From NCBI GenBank assembly GCA_964502665.1, contig CAZCXP010000048.1:1-16315 (forward strand): a stretch of DNA of 16,315 nucleotides. Reading direction: 5' to 3'. Source of the stretch: SOKG01 sp964502665 (lineage in GTDB: Bacteria > Chloroflexota > Dehalococcoidia > SZUA-161). Below are positions 1-6,578 of the stretch, piece by piece (the stretch's first letter is position 1; each line of letters opens with the position of its first letter). A program made the position numbers and the translations under genes. The notes under the pieces were generated by a model. The model was not told the origin of the DNA, did no database searches, and saw nothing but the letters and a program-made list of their open reading frames with translations.

Positions 1-438
1 ATGAACTGCCCGCGTTGCCACGCTGAGTTGAGAGTTGAAAATTACAGGGGTGTCGAGATTGATCGGTGCCCCGACTGTGGGGGTATGTGGCTGGACTACG
101 GTGAGCTCGACCAGCTTGAGGACGCCGTCTTCGACAAAGACGAACTCAAGGGGAGCTTGATGTTCCGCTCGTTTGAGGGCGAACTCGTCTGTCCTAAATG
201 CGGGGGGCGGATGCAGCGATTCAACTACCGTGCCTACAATCTGGAGCTTGACTTTTGCGAGCAGGAACACGGAGTCTGGCTTGATGCTGGTGAGGAAAAG
301 CAGGTCTTGGAGCTAATGAAGCAACGGATCAAAGACATGGATCGAAAGGTGAAGGCAGAAGGAGAGTGGGGCAACTTCCTTGTGAAGCTTAGGTCGCCCT
401 CTTTCCTGGACAAAGTCAAGGGCCTGTTCCGAAAGTAG
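1..438 (+). CDS. Double TFIIB-type zinc-ribbon protein
   Basis: A 145-residue soluble protein with two tandem zinc ribbons of the zf-TFIIB kind (PF13453-like). Ribbon 1 has C3/C6 and C23/C26 followed by the typical GGMWLD turn (residues 27-32). Ribbon 2 has C64/C67 but ends in C86 and H90 (CxxxH) before GVWLD, so its second knuckle differs from the usual CxxC. The C-terminal 45 residues are charged and probably helical. Such proteins are common in bacteria and their role is mostly unknown; zinc binding and a nucleic-acid or protein-binding scaffold are plausible. The ATG is at the window edge, so upstream sequence and the ribosome-binding site cannot be seen and a longer N-terminus cannot be excluded, although starting MxCPxC is normal for the family. 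No operon partner is visible; the next gene is on the opposite strand. Confidence 0.85.
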   Translation: MNCPRCHAELRVENYRGVEIDRCPDCGGMWLDYGELDQLEDAVFDKDELKGSLMFRSFEGELVCPKCGGRMQRFNYRAYNLELDFCEQEHGVWLDAGEEKQVLELMKQRIKDMDRKVKAEGEWGNFLVKLRSPSFLDKVKGLFRK

Positions 439-578
439 GCTATGCAATGCTGGATACAGCCCGGCCGCGCGGATTTTCAGGCAACGCTGGTCACCCTTCA
501 AATCGCTGCTTATGACGCTCCAGGAAGGCCTGAGCGAAACGACAGCCTTCTGCCTATGCCCGGGCACTCAGTTTGTAC

Positions 579-794
579 CTACCTGGTTCTTATGCCCCGG
601 TCCCTCAGCTCGTACAGCACGCCCCAGATAGCAAAGAGAAAAGCCGCAATTGCTATTTGGACGTAGGTACTTGGCAGGGCGTACCACACATCGTCCGTTA
701 TAGCTGTTACCACAGCTATGATAATGCACACTAACCCCACGAAGCCAGCCGCCCTGGATATCCAGAGATACAATGTTGTCGGATTTCTCTCCAT
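579..794 (-). CDS. Small two-helix membrane protein, function unknown
   Basis: A 71-residue protein starting MERNPTTLYL, with two hydrophobic segments (about residues 14-33 and 43-61) joined by a short acidic turn (TDDVWYALP) and ending in a charged tail (ELRDRGIRTR). I chose the ATG at 794 because a strong Shine-Dalgarno (GAGGAGGTG) lies about 7 nt upstream and a good promoter lies about 75 nt upstream; longer readings of the same frame have no comparable start and their N-termini look non-coding. Both termini would be on the same side of the membrane if both helices span. No domain is recognised. It is monocistronic, convergent with the zinc-ribbon gene and divergent from comEA. Its signals argue that it is really expressed, but its function cannot be read from the sequence. 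Confidence 0.65.
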   Translation of the reverse strand: MERNPTTLYLWISRAAGFVGLVCIIIAVVTAITDDVWYALPSTYVQIAIAAFLFAIWGVLYELRDRGIRTR

Positions 795-864
795 ACATAC
801 ACCTCCTCTTTCGTTGCCGCCAGTTCCCCGTTGGCACAGTGTTGTGCTGTGGACTTCTTGTGGT

Positions 865-893
865 AGTATACATATCGCAGTAGAATATCGCAA
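865..893 (-). promoter_or_regulatory. Sigma70-type promoter of the small membrane protein
   Basis: On the minus strand a -35 box TTGCGA (888-893, 4 of 6 consensus) is separated by exactly 17 nt from a -10 box TATACT (865-870, 5 of 6). Transcription would start near 858, giving a leader of about 60 nt before the Shine-Dalgarno and ATG at 794. Confidence 0.55.
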
Positions 894-976
894 GAAAGCG
901 AAGCCAGCAACCGTGGGCAAGGTTGACGATGACTATCCCAGAAGGTACCAAAGCGGAAAAGCGAACGAGGTCCACC

Positions 977-1017
977 GTGAAAGCAGCGATTTACTGTCGG
1001 TCATCAACTGAAGACGA
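977..1017 (+). pseudogene. Possible N-terminal remnant of a serine recombinase
   Basis: From a GTG at 977, preceded by GAGG (966-969), the sequence reads VKAAIYCRSSTEDEG. This closely matches the N-terminal beta strand and catalytic motif of resolvase/invertase serine recombinases (general form xAxYxRVSTxxQ), including the Arg and the nucleophile Ser in the expected places. The resemblance stops after about 15 residues, exactly where a 32-bp palindrome begins, and nothing downstream continues the catalytic domain. The frame stays open to 1192 but only through repeat sequence, so I read it as a decayed or interrupted fragment. The match is short, so chance remains possible. Confidence 0.35.
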
Positions 1018-1049
1018 GGGTAGGTCGCCCGACGTCGGGCGACCTACCC
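1018..1049. repeat. Perfect 32-bp palindrome
   Basis: The half-site GGGTAGGTCGCCCGAC is followed directly by its exact reverse complement with no spacer. It would form a 16-bp GC-rich hairpin or cruciform. It resembles short dispersed palindromic elements of environmental bacterial genomes, and directly abuts the putative recombinase remnant on one side and another hairpin repeat on the other. Confidence 0.8.
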
Positions 1050-1051
1050 AG

Positions 1052-1084
1052 CCGTTCGTGGTGAGCTTGTCGAACCATGAACGG
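1052..1084. repeat. REP-like imperfect palindrome (VVSLSNHE type)
   Basis: CCGTTC (1052-1057) pairs with GAACGG (1079-1084), and inside it TGGT (1059-1062) pairs with ACCA (1074-1077), giving an imperfect stem around GAGCTTGTCGA. In one frame it translates as FVVSLSNHERP, a string I recall from spurious ORFs in many genomes that carry this dispersed repeat. No coding function is implied. Confidence 0.6.
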
Positions 1085-1085
1085 C

Positions 1086-1103
1086 CCCCCGCGTACGCGG
1101 GGG
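1086..1103. repeat. 18-bp GC palindrome
   Basis: CCCCCGCGT followed directly by ACGCGGGGG, a perfect 9-bp stem. It sits immediately after the 1052-1084 element and seems to be part of the same repeat cluster. A smaller stem AACGGA (1113-1118)/TCCGTT (1125-1130) with TTTTT (1129-1133) follows and could be a weak rightward terminator about 50 nt before comEA. Confidence 0.55.
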
Positions 1104-1179
1104 CTCAGGGCGAACGGATTACACTCCGTTTTTGGAACAAAGGAAAAGGATTGAAAGGGAATCGGGACTGGTGTAGACC

Positions 1180-1704
1180 ATGGACTGGCTAGAGCGGCAC
1201 CGCACTCCCGTTATTGCGCTATTGGTAGCTCTTATCGTGATAGGTGGGGCGGTGTTGCTCTATCGCCACTATGCCTTGCCTCAATCCGTCGAGATTGTCA
1301 TCTCGCCGCCATCCCCTGAGATTCATGTTTATGTCGAGGGAGAGGTAGTCAGCCCTGGCGTCTACATGTTGGAGGATGGCGCCCGCGTTGTAGATGCTAT
1401 AGAGGCTGGTGGTGGGTTTGGCCCCGACGCCGACCAGGGTGCGCTCAATCTCGCCGCTCCCCTGAGGGACGGAGATCACGTCCACGCCTACAAGATCGGC
1501 GATGTCCCCCAGAAAATCAACCTCAACACCGCTGAGGCATGGTTGCTTCAAGCGCTGCCTGGGATCGGAGAAACGCTGGCCCAGAGAATCATTGACTATC
1601 GCAACGAGAACGGTCCTTTCCAGCAGATCGAGGACCTGAAGCAGGTGGAGGGAATCCGTGCAGCGACCGTTGAGGAGTTGAGAGACAAGGTCACCGTTCG
1701 CTAG
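1180..1704 (+). CDS. comEA: ComEA-type competence DNA-binding protein
   Basis: A 174-residue membrane-anchored DNA receptor for natural transformation. Residues 9-28 form one transmembrane helix with a short basic N-terminus inside, leaving the rest outside. Residues about 47-106 are a SLBB domain (VYVEGEVVSPGVY, then GGGFGPDADQGALNLA). Residues 112-174 are the helix-hairpin-helix pair that binds double-stranded DNA, beginning with the family signature KINLNTA (112-118), then LPGIG (126-130) and VEGIR (156-160). Length and order match Gram-positive-type ComEA. The ATG at 1180 is the first start after an in-frame TAG at 1174; no good Shine-Dalgarno precedes it (only purines further upstream at 1156-1168). 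It lies 97 bp before comEC in the usual comEA-comEC order. In the family it captures DNA and passes it to the ComEC channel. Confidence 0.93.
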   Translation: MDWLERHRTPVIALLVALIVIGGAVLLYRHYALPQSVEIVISPPSPEIHVYVEGEVVSPGVYMLEDGARVVDAIEAGGGFGPDADQGALNLAAPLRDGDHVHAYKIGDVPQKINLNTAEAWLLQALPGIGETLAQRIIDYRNENGPFQQIEDLKQVEGIRAATVEELRDKVTVR

Positions 1705-1724
1705 CTTCTGTCAGAAAAGGGTAG

Positions 1725-1746
1725 CGTTGTCACTCCTGTGGCAACG
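1725..1746. other. Hairpin between comEA and comEC
   Basis: CGTTGTC (1725-1731) and GGCAACG (1740-1746) form a 7-bp stem with one G-U pair and an 8-nt loop. No T-run follows, so it is not a standard terminator; it might modulate comEC expression or message stability. Confidence 0.3.
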
Positions 1747-1801
1747 AATTCTTCGCCTTGACGGGAGCCACGACGCTATACCAACTGTTTGAGAGATAAT
1801 T

Positions 1802-4243
1802 ATGAGGCTCATATACCTGAGTTTGTCCTGGATTGCCGGGACCTGTTTGGGCATGTGGGCTGGTTTTCACTGGGTCGCCATTGCTGCCCTCGCTGGAGTC
1901 GCGCTTCTCGCTTTCCTCTTGCGCCGTGGTAAGGCGCTGCTGGTGGTGCTATGCCTCATCGCACTTGCTGGTGGCATCTTCCGCTTCCAGACCACTGTCC
2001 CTACTGTGGATGAGAGCGCACTCCAGTTCCATAACGATAAGGGCATAGTGCAAATAGAAGGCCTGGTTGCCGCCGACCCCGAGCCCACAGACGGCGCCGT
2101 CATTCTCCGCCTCGAAGCCAGGGAGATAAAGGTAGGAGAGGCATGGAGCGGTGTCTCAGGGGTGGTCTTGGTCTATGTGCCCCAGTTCCCCTCTCCTGAT
2201 TTCCTCTCTTCGGATGGCTCGCGCGATCCCCCCTATTACCGCTACGGTGATCTGTTGCAGGTCGAGGGCGAGCTGGAGACGCCGCCGGAATTCGAGGGCT
2301 TCGACTGGCGGGAATACCTCGCCCGCCAGGGCATACACTCCGTTATGTACTATCCTGCTCAGATGGAGCTTCTCGCCAGCGGGCAGGGGTCTGACCCTCA
2401 AGAGTGGCTCTATGCAGTGAGGAATCGGATGTCTCAGTCTCTGGAGGATGCTCTCCACGAGCCCCAGGGATCGCTGGCACAGGCTATCCTCCTCAGCAAG
2501 CGCAGCACTATCCCGGATGAGCTCAGAGATTCCCTCTCACGGACAGGGACGGCGCATGTCATCGCCGTCTCCGGGCTCCACATCGCCATCGTGGGTGGGA
2601 TCGCGCTCAGTTTCTGGGTGTGGCTATTCGGGAGAAGGCGTCCCACATATTTCTTGCTCGCCCTCGTCGCTATCTGGGGTTATGCCCTGCTCACCGGGCT
2701 GCATGCCCCTGCGCTGCGCGCTGCCATCATGGTTAGCCTGTGGCTCTTTGCTGATTATATTGGTAGACCGCGCAGCGCTCTACCCTCGCTCCTTTTCGCT
2801 GCTGCACTCATGATTGGCATTCACCCCTCCATTTTGCGCGAGGTTTCCTTCCAAATGAGCTTCGCGGCAATTGCGGGGCTGATACTACTCACTCCGCGCT
2901 TTCAATCGTGGGGCAGAGGGGCTCTTGGGGCAACTGAAGGGCGCAGAAAGGGGTTGGGCTTCGTTATCGACAGCCTTTCATTCACACTGGGCGCCGTCCT
3001 CGCTACCCTGCCCATTATGGCCTACTACTTCCATCAAATGTCGCTGGTGGCTCTTCCTGCCAACTTCTTTGCCCTGCCGGCGCTGCCTGCTGCCATCGGC
3101 ACCGCCGCCCTGGTCGCGATTTTCGGGCTATTCGCCCCGCCGCTGGCCCAGGTTCTGGGATGGTACGCCTGGCTTTTTCTCAGCTACATGATCGAGGTCA
3201 TCGAGCTCTTCTCATCCCTGCCCTTTGCCTCCATTGAATTGAAAGAGGTTGGCGCTCCCTTTGTTTGGGGGTATTATGTTGCCATGGGCGCAGGACTGTG
3301 GGCATGCAGTAACTGGTCGAGGCTGGGTGCAATCATGAGCAAGGCGAAGGCACGCCTATCGTTGGTGCCCGAACTCTACAGGAGAGTGCCGGCCAAATTC
3401 GTCGTTCCACCTCTGATCGTCGTGGCTGCCCTGGTGTGGTTCGCTGCCGTCACGGTGCCTGATAACCGGCTCCACGTTTTCTTCCTCGACGTGGGCCAGG
3501 GTGATGCCATCCTGATTCAAAAAGGCCACCAGCAAATCCTTATCGACGGTGGCCCCGACCCCGAGAAGATATGCCTTGAGCTGGGTGACAAGCTGCCATT
3601 CTGGGACCGAACTATAGAGATGGTCATCCTGACCCATCCTGAGATGGACCACATCACAGGGTTAGTGGAGGTTCTCCAGCGCTACGAGGTCAGGCACGTT
3701 TTGACCAGCGGCCAGGAATGCGACTCCTCCGTTTATATGGAATGGCGCAGGCTGATTGATGAGAACGGCATCGAGCGCACCATTGCCCAGGTGGGGCAAC
3801 AGGTTGCGCTGGCTGGAGAGGTAAGCTTGGAGGTGCTTCACCCACCGAAAACATTGCTCCAGGCGACTGCCTCTGACGTAAACAACAACTCGGTGGTGCT
3901 GAGGCTGAACTTTCAGGATTTCAGCCTGCTGCTTACGGGAGACATCTTCGAGGAGGCAGAGCAGCATTTGCTCGACCAGAGGTTCGGCCTGAGAAGCACT
4001 GCGCTCAAGGTCGCCCACCACGGCTCCGATACTTCCAGTTGCCTGGAGTTTCTCACCGAAGTTGACCCTCAGCTAGCGGTTATCTCAGCAGGAGCAGAGA
4101 ACCCCTTCGGCCATCCCGGGCCTGACGTAGTGGAGAGGTTGAGGGAAATCGTTGGCGAGGACAGCGTATACCTGACTTCGCAGCAGGGCACAATCGAGCT
4201 GATCAGCGATGGCGAGAGGCTGTGGCTGCGAACGGAGAAGTGA
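1802..4243 (+). CDS. comEC: ComEC/Rec2 DNA uptake channel
   Basis: An 813-residue polytopic protein that forms the inner-membrane channel for single-stranded DNA in natural transformation. Residues 1-60 hold the first hydrophobic helices. About 75-200 is the soluble OB-like DUF4131 domain (ending GFDWREYLARQGI). About 215-505 is the Competence domain with its hallmark VSGLH (256-260) and many helices. About 530-550 is the last helix. Residues 556-813 are a metallo-beta-lactamase-like domain with DVGQGDA (563-569), THPEMDH (611-617), NNNSVVL (694-700), LTGD (711-714) and VAHHGS (737-742), so all metal-binding motifs are present. This C-terminal domain is thought to degrade the non-transported strand. 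The length is typical of a full three-domain ComEC. The ATG at 1802 has only a weak purine-rich site (GAGAGA). No damage is seen, so the channel looks functional. Confidence 0.96.
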   Translation: MRLIYLSLSWIAGTCLGMWAGFHWVAIAALAGVALLAFLLRRGKALLVVLCLIALAGGIFRFQTTVPTVDESALQFHNDKGIVQIEGLVAADPEPTDGAVILRLEAREIKVGEAWSGVSGVVLVYVPQFPSPDFLSSDGSRDPPYYRYGDLLQVEGELETPPEFEGFDWREYLARQGIHSVMYYPAQMELLASGQGSDPQEWLYAVRNRMSQSLEDALHEPQGSLAQAILLSKRSTIPDELRDSLSRTGTAHVIAVSGLHIAIVGGIALSFWVWLFGRRRPTYFLLALVAIWGYALLTGLHAPALRAAIMVSLWLFADYIGRPRSALPSLLFAAALMIGIHPSILREVSFQMSFAAIAGLILLTPRFQSWGRGALGATEGRRKGLGFVIDSLSFTLGAVLATLPIMAYYFHQMSLVALPANFFALPALPAAIGTAALVAIFGLFAPPLAQVLGWYAWLFLSYMIEVIELFSSLPFASIELKEVGAPFVWGYYVAMGAGLWACSNWSRLGAIMSKAKARLSLVPELYRRVPAKFVVPPLIVVAALVWFAAVTVPDNRLHVFFLDVGQGDAILIQKGHQQILIDGGPDPEKICLELGDKLPFWDRTIEMVILTHPEMDHITGLVEVLQRYEVRHVLTSGQECDSSVYMEWRRLIDENGIERTIAQVGQQVALAGEVSLEVLHPPKTLLQATASDVNNNSVVLRLNFQDFSLLLTGDIFEEAEQHLLDQRFGLRSTALKVAHHGSDTSSCLEFLTEVDPQLAVISAGAENPFGHPGPDVVERLREIVGEDSVYLTSQQGTIELISDGERLWLRTEK

Positions 4244-4253
4244 CGAGTGGATA

Positions 4254-4280
4254 GGTGGGTTCCGCTTTGCTGCACCCACC
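4254..4280. repeat. REP-like inverted repeat after comEC
   Basis: GGTGGGT (4254-4260) pairs with ACCCACC (4274-4280) around a 13-nt loop (TCCGCTTTGCTGC). It starts 10 bp after the comEC stop and ends about 20 bp before the -10 box of the next gene. The sequence type (GTGGGT...ACCCACCCTACG) resembles a widespread dispersed bacterial repeat. It may protect the comEC message end; there is no T-run. Confidence 0.5.
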
Positions 4281-4299
4281 CTACGAATCTACGAGTCTG

Positions 4300-4308
4300 T
4301 GGTATAAT
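4300..4308 (+). promoter_or_regulatory. Extended -10 promoter of the DUF2007 gene
   Basis: TGG followed by a perfect TATAAT (4303-4308) makes a TGnTATAAT extended -10 element. No acceptable -35 box is found at 16-18 nt. The start would be near 4315, giving a leader of about 45 nt to the GTG at 4360. Confidence 0.5.
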
Positions 4309-4359
4309 TACGCAACTGATTTGGTACTTGTCGGGAATCAAGTGTGGAAGGAAGTTGCG

Positions 4360-4605
4360 GTGAAAAAAGATGCTGATCTGGCCCTGCTCTGCACAGTTCA
4401 AGGGGAACTTCAGGCCAACGTAATCAAAGCTCATCTGGAAAGCGAAGGAATCCCTGCGTTGTTGCAGTACGAAAGCGCGGGAATAGTGTTCGGTTTAACT
4501 GTTGATGGTTTGGGCGAAATAAGGGTATTAGTCCCTAAGGAATTGGAGGAGGAGGCAAAGAGGATAATAGAGCCCAGGGAGCACGACGATACAGACATTC
4601 ACTGA
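4360..4605 (+). CDS. DUF2007-type putative signal-transducing protein
   Basis: An 81-residue soluble protein. The pattern LLCTVQGELQANVIKAHLESEGIPALL, a variable loop, then IRVLVPKELEEEAKRII matches the small DUF2007 family (annotated as putative prokaryotic signal-transducing protein), a ferredoxin-like alpha/beta fold with no established biochemical role. I chose the GTG at 4360 because GGAAGGAAG lies 5 nt upstream and a TATAAT box about 50 nt upstream; extending to the ATG at 4255 would put translation through a dispersed repeat and the promoter. It appears to be transcribed alone, between comEC and the glycosylation operon. No catalytic residues can be assigned. Confidence 0.8.
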   Translation: MKKDADLALLCTVQGELQANVIKAHLESEGIPALLQYESAGIVFGLTVDGLGEIRVLVPKELEEEAKRIIEPREHDDTDIH

Positions 4606-4783
4606 TGAAGGCAAGGAAGCAATCAAACCATTTGAAACGGTAGCCCTGCTCAAAATCTGGCGTTAGCTGCTCATTTCGTGACCACAACGTGGACTACGAA
4701 GGCTTTCACTGATTCCTACACTTGCTGGTGCTTGATCTAATTAATAGGAGATATGCCTTCATTCCCCTAAAACCCTACATACT

Positions 4784-4823
4784 GTTCCCCTCCCCTGGAG
4801 GGAGGGGATTAAGGGGAGGGGGA
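4784..4823. repeat. Dispersed GC-rich palindromic repeat
   Basis: TCCCCTCCC (4786-4794) pairs with GGGAGGGGA (4800-4808) around a 5-nt loop, followed by TTAAGGGGAGGGGGA, a partial further copy of the right arm. This CCCTCCCC...GGGGAGGG pattern is familiar from dispersed repeats in environmental genomes. Apart from it and the promoter at 4865-4894, I see nothing in the 320 bp between 4606 and 4925: no RNA gene and no credible ORF. Confidence 0.6.
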
Positions 4824-4864
4824 ATTCGCCCTTGTGATCACAGCCCCCCTCTTTGATCTTGCCA

Positions 4865-4894
4865 TTGTTTTCGACAGGCTTGTGCTGTTAAAAT
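4865..4894 (+). promoter_or_regulatory. Probable promoter of the plus-strand glycosylation operon
   Basis: TGT followed by TAAAAT (4889-4894) forms an extended -10 element (5 of 6 in the hexamer). A poor -35 candidate TTGTTT (4865-4870) lies 18 nt upstream. Transcription would start near 4901, only about 25 nt before the TTG start at 4926, leaving room for the Shine-Dalgarno GAAAGGA. Confidence 0.4.
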
Positions 4895-4925
4895 GTCGAA
4901 GACTACCGTTTGAAAGGATGATTAG

Positions 4926-5615
4926 TTGGCGAAGGAAGTCTGCGTAATCCTGCCTGCTCTAAATGAGGAAGCCACCATTGGCATGGTCATCGACGAGATA
5001 CCCAGGGAGGAGATTGAGCGGAGGGGATATGAAGTCGACATCCTGGTGATTGACAACGGTAGTATCGATAGAACCGGGGAGATTGCCAGGGAAAGAGGAG
5101 CACAGGTTGTTGTGGAGCCGACGAGAGGGAAGGGGATGGCTATCAGGGCTGGCTTTGAGGCGCTGAGCTGCGATTTCGTATTCATACTGGATGCGGACTA
5201 CACTTATCCAGCTACCTATATACCCGAGATGCTTAAGGTATTGGAGGGTGGATACGATGTGGTGATGGGTTCGAGGTTGAAAGGGCAGATGAGCGAGGGT
5301 GCGATGAGCAATTTGAATTTGGCGGGCAATCGCTTACTTGCTTTGATGACAAACATCTTGTATGGAACAAGAATAAGCGATCCCTGCACCGGTTGTTGGG
5401 GCCTGAGTGGAAAGGCACTCAGGCAGCTGAAGCTGGATGCCACAGGGTTCGACATCGAGGCGAACATGCTAACCGAGGTAGCGATGAACGGTTGCAGGAT
5501 AACAGAGATCCCCATTAGCTACAGAAGAAGGTCAACTCCTCCCAAGCTGAAGTCTCTGAGGGACGGATTCAAGATCGGCAAGATGCTTGTAAGCAATAGG
5601 TTTCGCCCTAGATAA
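4926..5615 (+). CDS. DPM1/AglJ-like family 2 glycosyltransferase
   Basis: A 229-residue GT-A enzyme without membrane segments, likely moving a sugar from a nucleotide donor onto polyprenyl (dolichyl-type) phosphate at the cytoplasmic membrane face. Motifs: LPALNEE (9-15), VIDNGSIDRT (41-50), RGKG (67-70), the metal-binding LDADYTYP (88-95), and SDPCTGCWG (151-159). The segment GFDIEANMLTEVAMNGCRITEIPISYRRR (174-202, key residues G, E, E and the final basic patch) is typical of dolichyl-phosphate sugar synthases, including archaeal AglJ, which starts the N-glycan. The start is TTG at 4926, just after an in-frame TAG, with AAAGGA 7 nt upstream; the next internal Met is residue 20. It leads the plus-strand operon, 18 nt before the next glycosyltransferase. 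The sugar donor cannot be told; a general polyprenyl-phosphate mannose or glucose synthase is the main alternative. Confidence 0.88.
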   Translation: MAKEVCVILPALNEEATIGMVIDEIPREEIERRGYEVDILVIDNGSIDRTGEIARERGAQVVVEPTRGKGMAIRAGFEALSCDFVFILDADYTYPATYIPEMLKVLEGGYDVVMGSRLKGQMSEGAMSNLNLAGNRLLALMTNILYGTRISDPCTGCWGLSGKALRQLKLDATGFDIEANMLTEVAMNGCRITEIPISYRRRSTPPKLKSLRDGFKIGKMLVSNRFRPR

Positions 5616-5633
5616 TCAAGTCTTTACATAATC

Positions 5634-6578
5634 ATGTTAGTATCCGCTATCGTCTGCACCCATAGCCTGGACAACCACCAAAACCTCGTTGAGGCTGTGG
5701 ATAGTCTATTGAAACAGACCCATCGGGAAATAGAGGTCGTCGTAGTCATTGATGGTAACGAAGAATTGCGTGATAAGGTCGCGGCAGACTATCAGGGGCA
5801 AGATGCTGTCACCACTGTCCTCCTCAAGGAATCCGCTGGCGTGTCTCGGGCCAGGAATGCTGGCATCGGGGCGGCCCGGGGCGATGTCATTGCTTTCATG
5901 GACGACGATGCAGTCGCTGATAGCAGATGGATTGAGAATCTTCTTGTCACCTACCGGGAATACGATGCCCTTGCGGTGGGGGGCAAAGTCTTGCCAGTGT
6001 GGCTTAGCCAGAGGCCGGACTACTTGCCGGAAGAGCTTCACTGGCTGGTTGGCGCAACCCATGATGGATTTGCAGATGAGAAGGTTGCCGAGGTGCGCAA
6101 CACATTTGGGCCAAACATGAGTTTCAAGAGGGAGGTCTTCGAGAAAGCAGGGGTATTCAACGAAAACCTTGGCTTTGCCAGAAAAAGAACCTCATACATA
6201 CAGGCGGAAGAAGCGGAGTTTGCTTTGAGAATGAAGCAGACGTTGGGCAAAGGTGTTATATATAACCCTGACGCCATCGTTCATCATAAAGTCCCTCAAT
6301 CGAAGCTGGGGGTGGGGACCCTTCTCAGAAGGGCTTTTTATCAGGGATACTCCAAAGCCCTGCTGGCACGCCTCAACATCTCTGCTGATCCGATAGCTAC
6401 TGAGAGGTCCTATCTCAAGACCCTGCTCCTGAAATGCCTCCCGCTGAGGATGAAGAGGATCTATAACCTAACTGAACTGAAGAAGCTTTCAGTTCTTCTC
6501 GCCTCCATCTTCAGCGTAGGCCTTGGATTCCTATATGGCTATGCTAAGGAGCGCATTGCGGAATGGAGAAGGCGATAA
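5634..6578 (+). CDS. AglG/AglI-like family 2 glycosyltransferase
   Basis: A 314-residue GT2 enzyme. It opens with VSAIVCTHS (3-11), then VIDGNEEL (39-46), SAGVSRARNAGI (67-78) and the metal site AFMDDDAVAD (87-96). The acceptor half has LPEELHWLVG (131-140), RNTFGPNMSFKRE (155-167), QAEEAEFALRMK (190-201) and IVHHKVPQSK (215-224). A C-terminal hydrophobic helix (about 284-302) and a basic tail would anchor it to the membrane. As I remember haloarchaeal AglG/AglI, hexuronic acid transferases of S-layer N-glycan synthesis, they share the DDDAVAD site and the LPEE..WLVG and RNT.G.N.SF.R blocks, so this is a close relative by eye; sugar specificity is not provable. ATG 5634 has no clear Shine-Dalgarno and follows an in-frame TAA at 5613. 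Its 3' end overlaps the next gene by 16 nt. Confidence 0.85.
   Translation: MLVSAIVCTHSLDNHQNLVEAVDSLLKQTHREIEVVVVIDGNEELRDKVAADYQGQDAVTTVLLKESAGVSRARNAGIGAARGDVIAFMDDDAVADSRWIENLLVTYREYDALAVGGKVLPVWLSQRPDYLPEELHWLVGATHDGFADEKVAEVRNTFGPNMSFKREVFEKAGVFNENLGFARKRTSYIQAEEAEFALRMKQTLGKGVIYNPDAIVHHKVPQSKLGVGTLLRRAFYQGYSKALLARLNISADPIATERSYLKTLLLKCLPLRMKRIYNLTELKKLSVLLASIFSVGLGFLYGYAKERIAEWRRR

Noticed and set aside
524..550. Inverted repeat GAAGGC/GCCTTC as a terminator of the zinc-ribbon gene
   Set aside because: Short stem with a 15-nt loop and no T-run; not convincing as an intrinsic terminator.
442..666. Plus-strand 74-codon frame
   Set aside because: Low-complexity translation, overlaps the small membrane gene in antisense and has no start signals.
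568..975. Longer minus-strand frames over the small membrane protein
   Set aside because: They cross the promoter and lack a ribosome-binding site; the 135-codon one is in a different frame with no protein-like features.
923..1192. Open frame of 89 codons across the repeat cluster
   Set aside because: After the short recombinase-like start it translates only palindromic repeats (VVSLSNHE and similar), has no fold-like pattern and overlaps the comEA start.
1755..1780. TTGACG and TATACC as a promoter for comEC
   Set aside because: Spacing is only 13 nt, too short for a sigma70 promoter.
4255..4359. N-terminal extension of the DUF2007 protein to the ATG at 4255
   Set aside because: It would read through an inverted repeat and the TATAAT box; the GTG at 4360 has the Shine-Dalgarno and fits family length.
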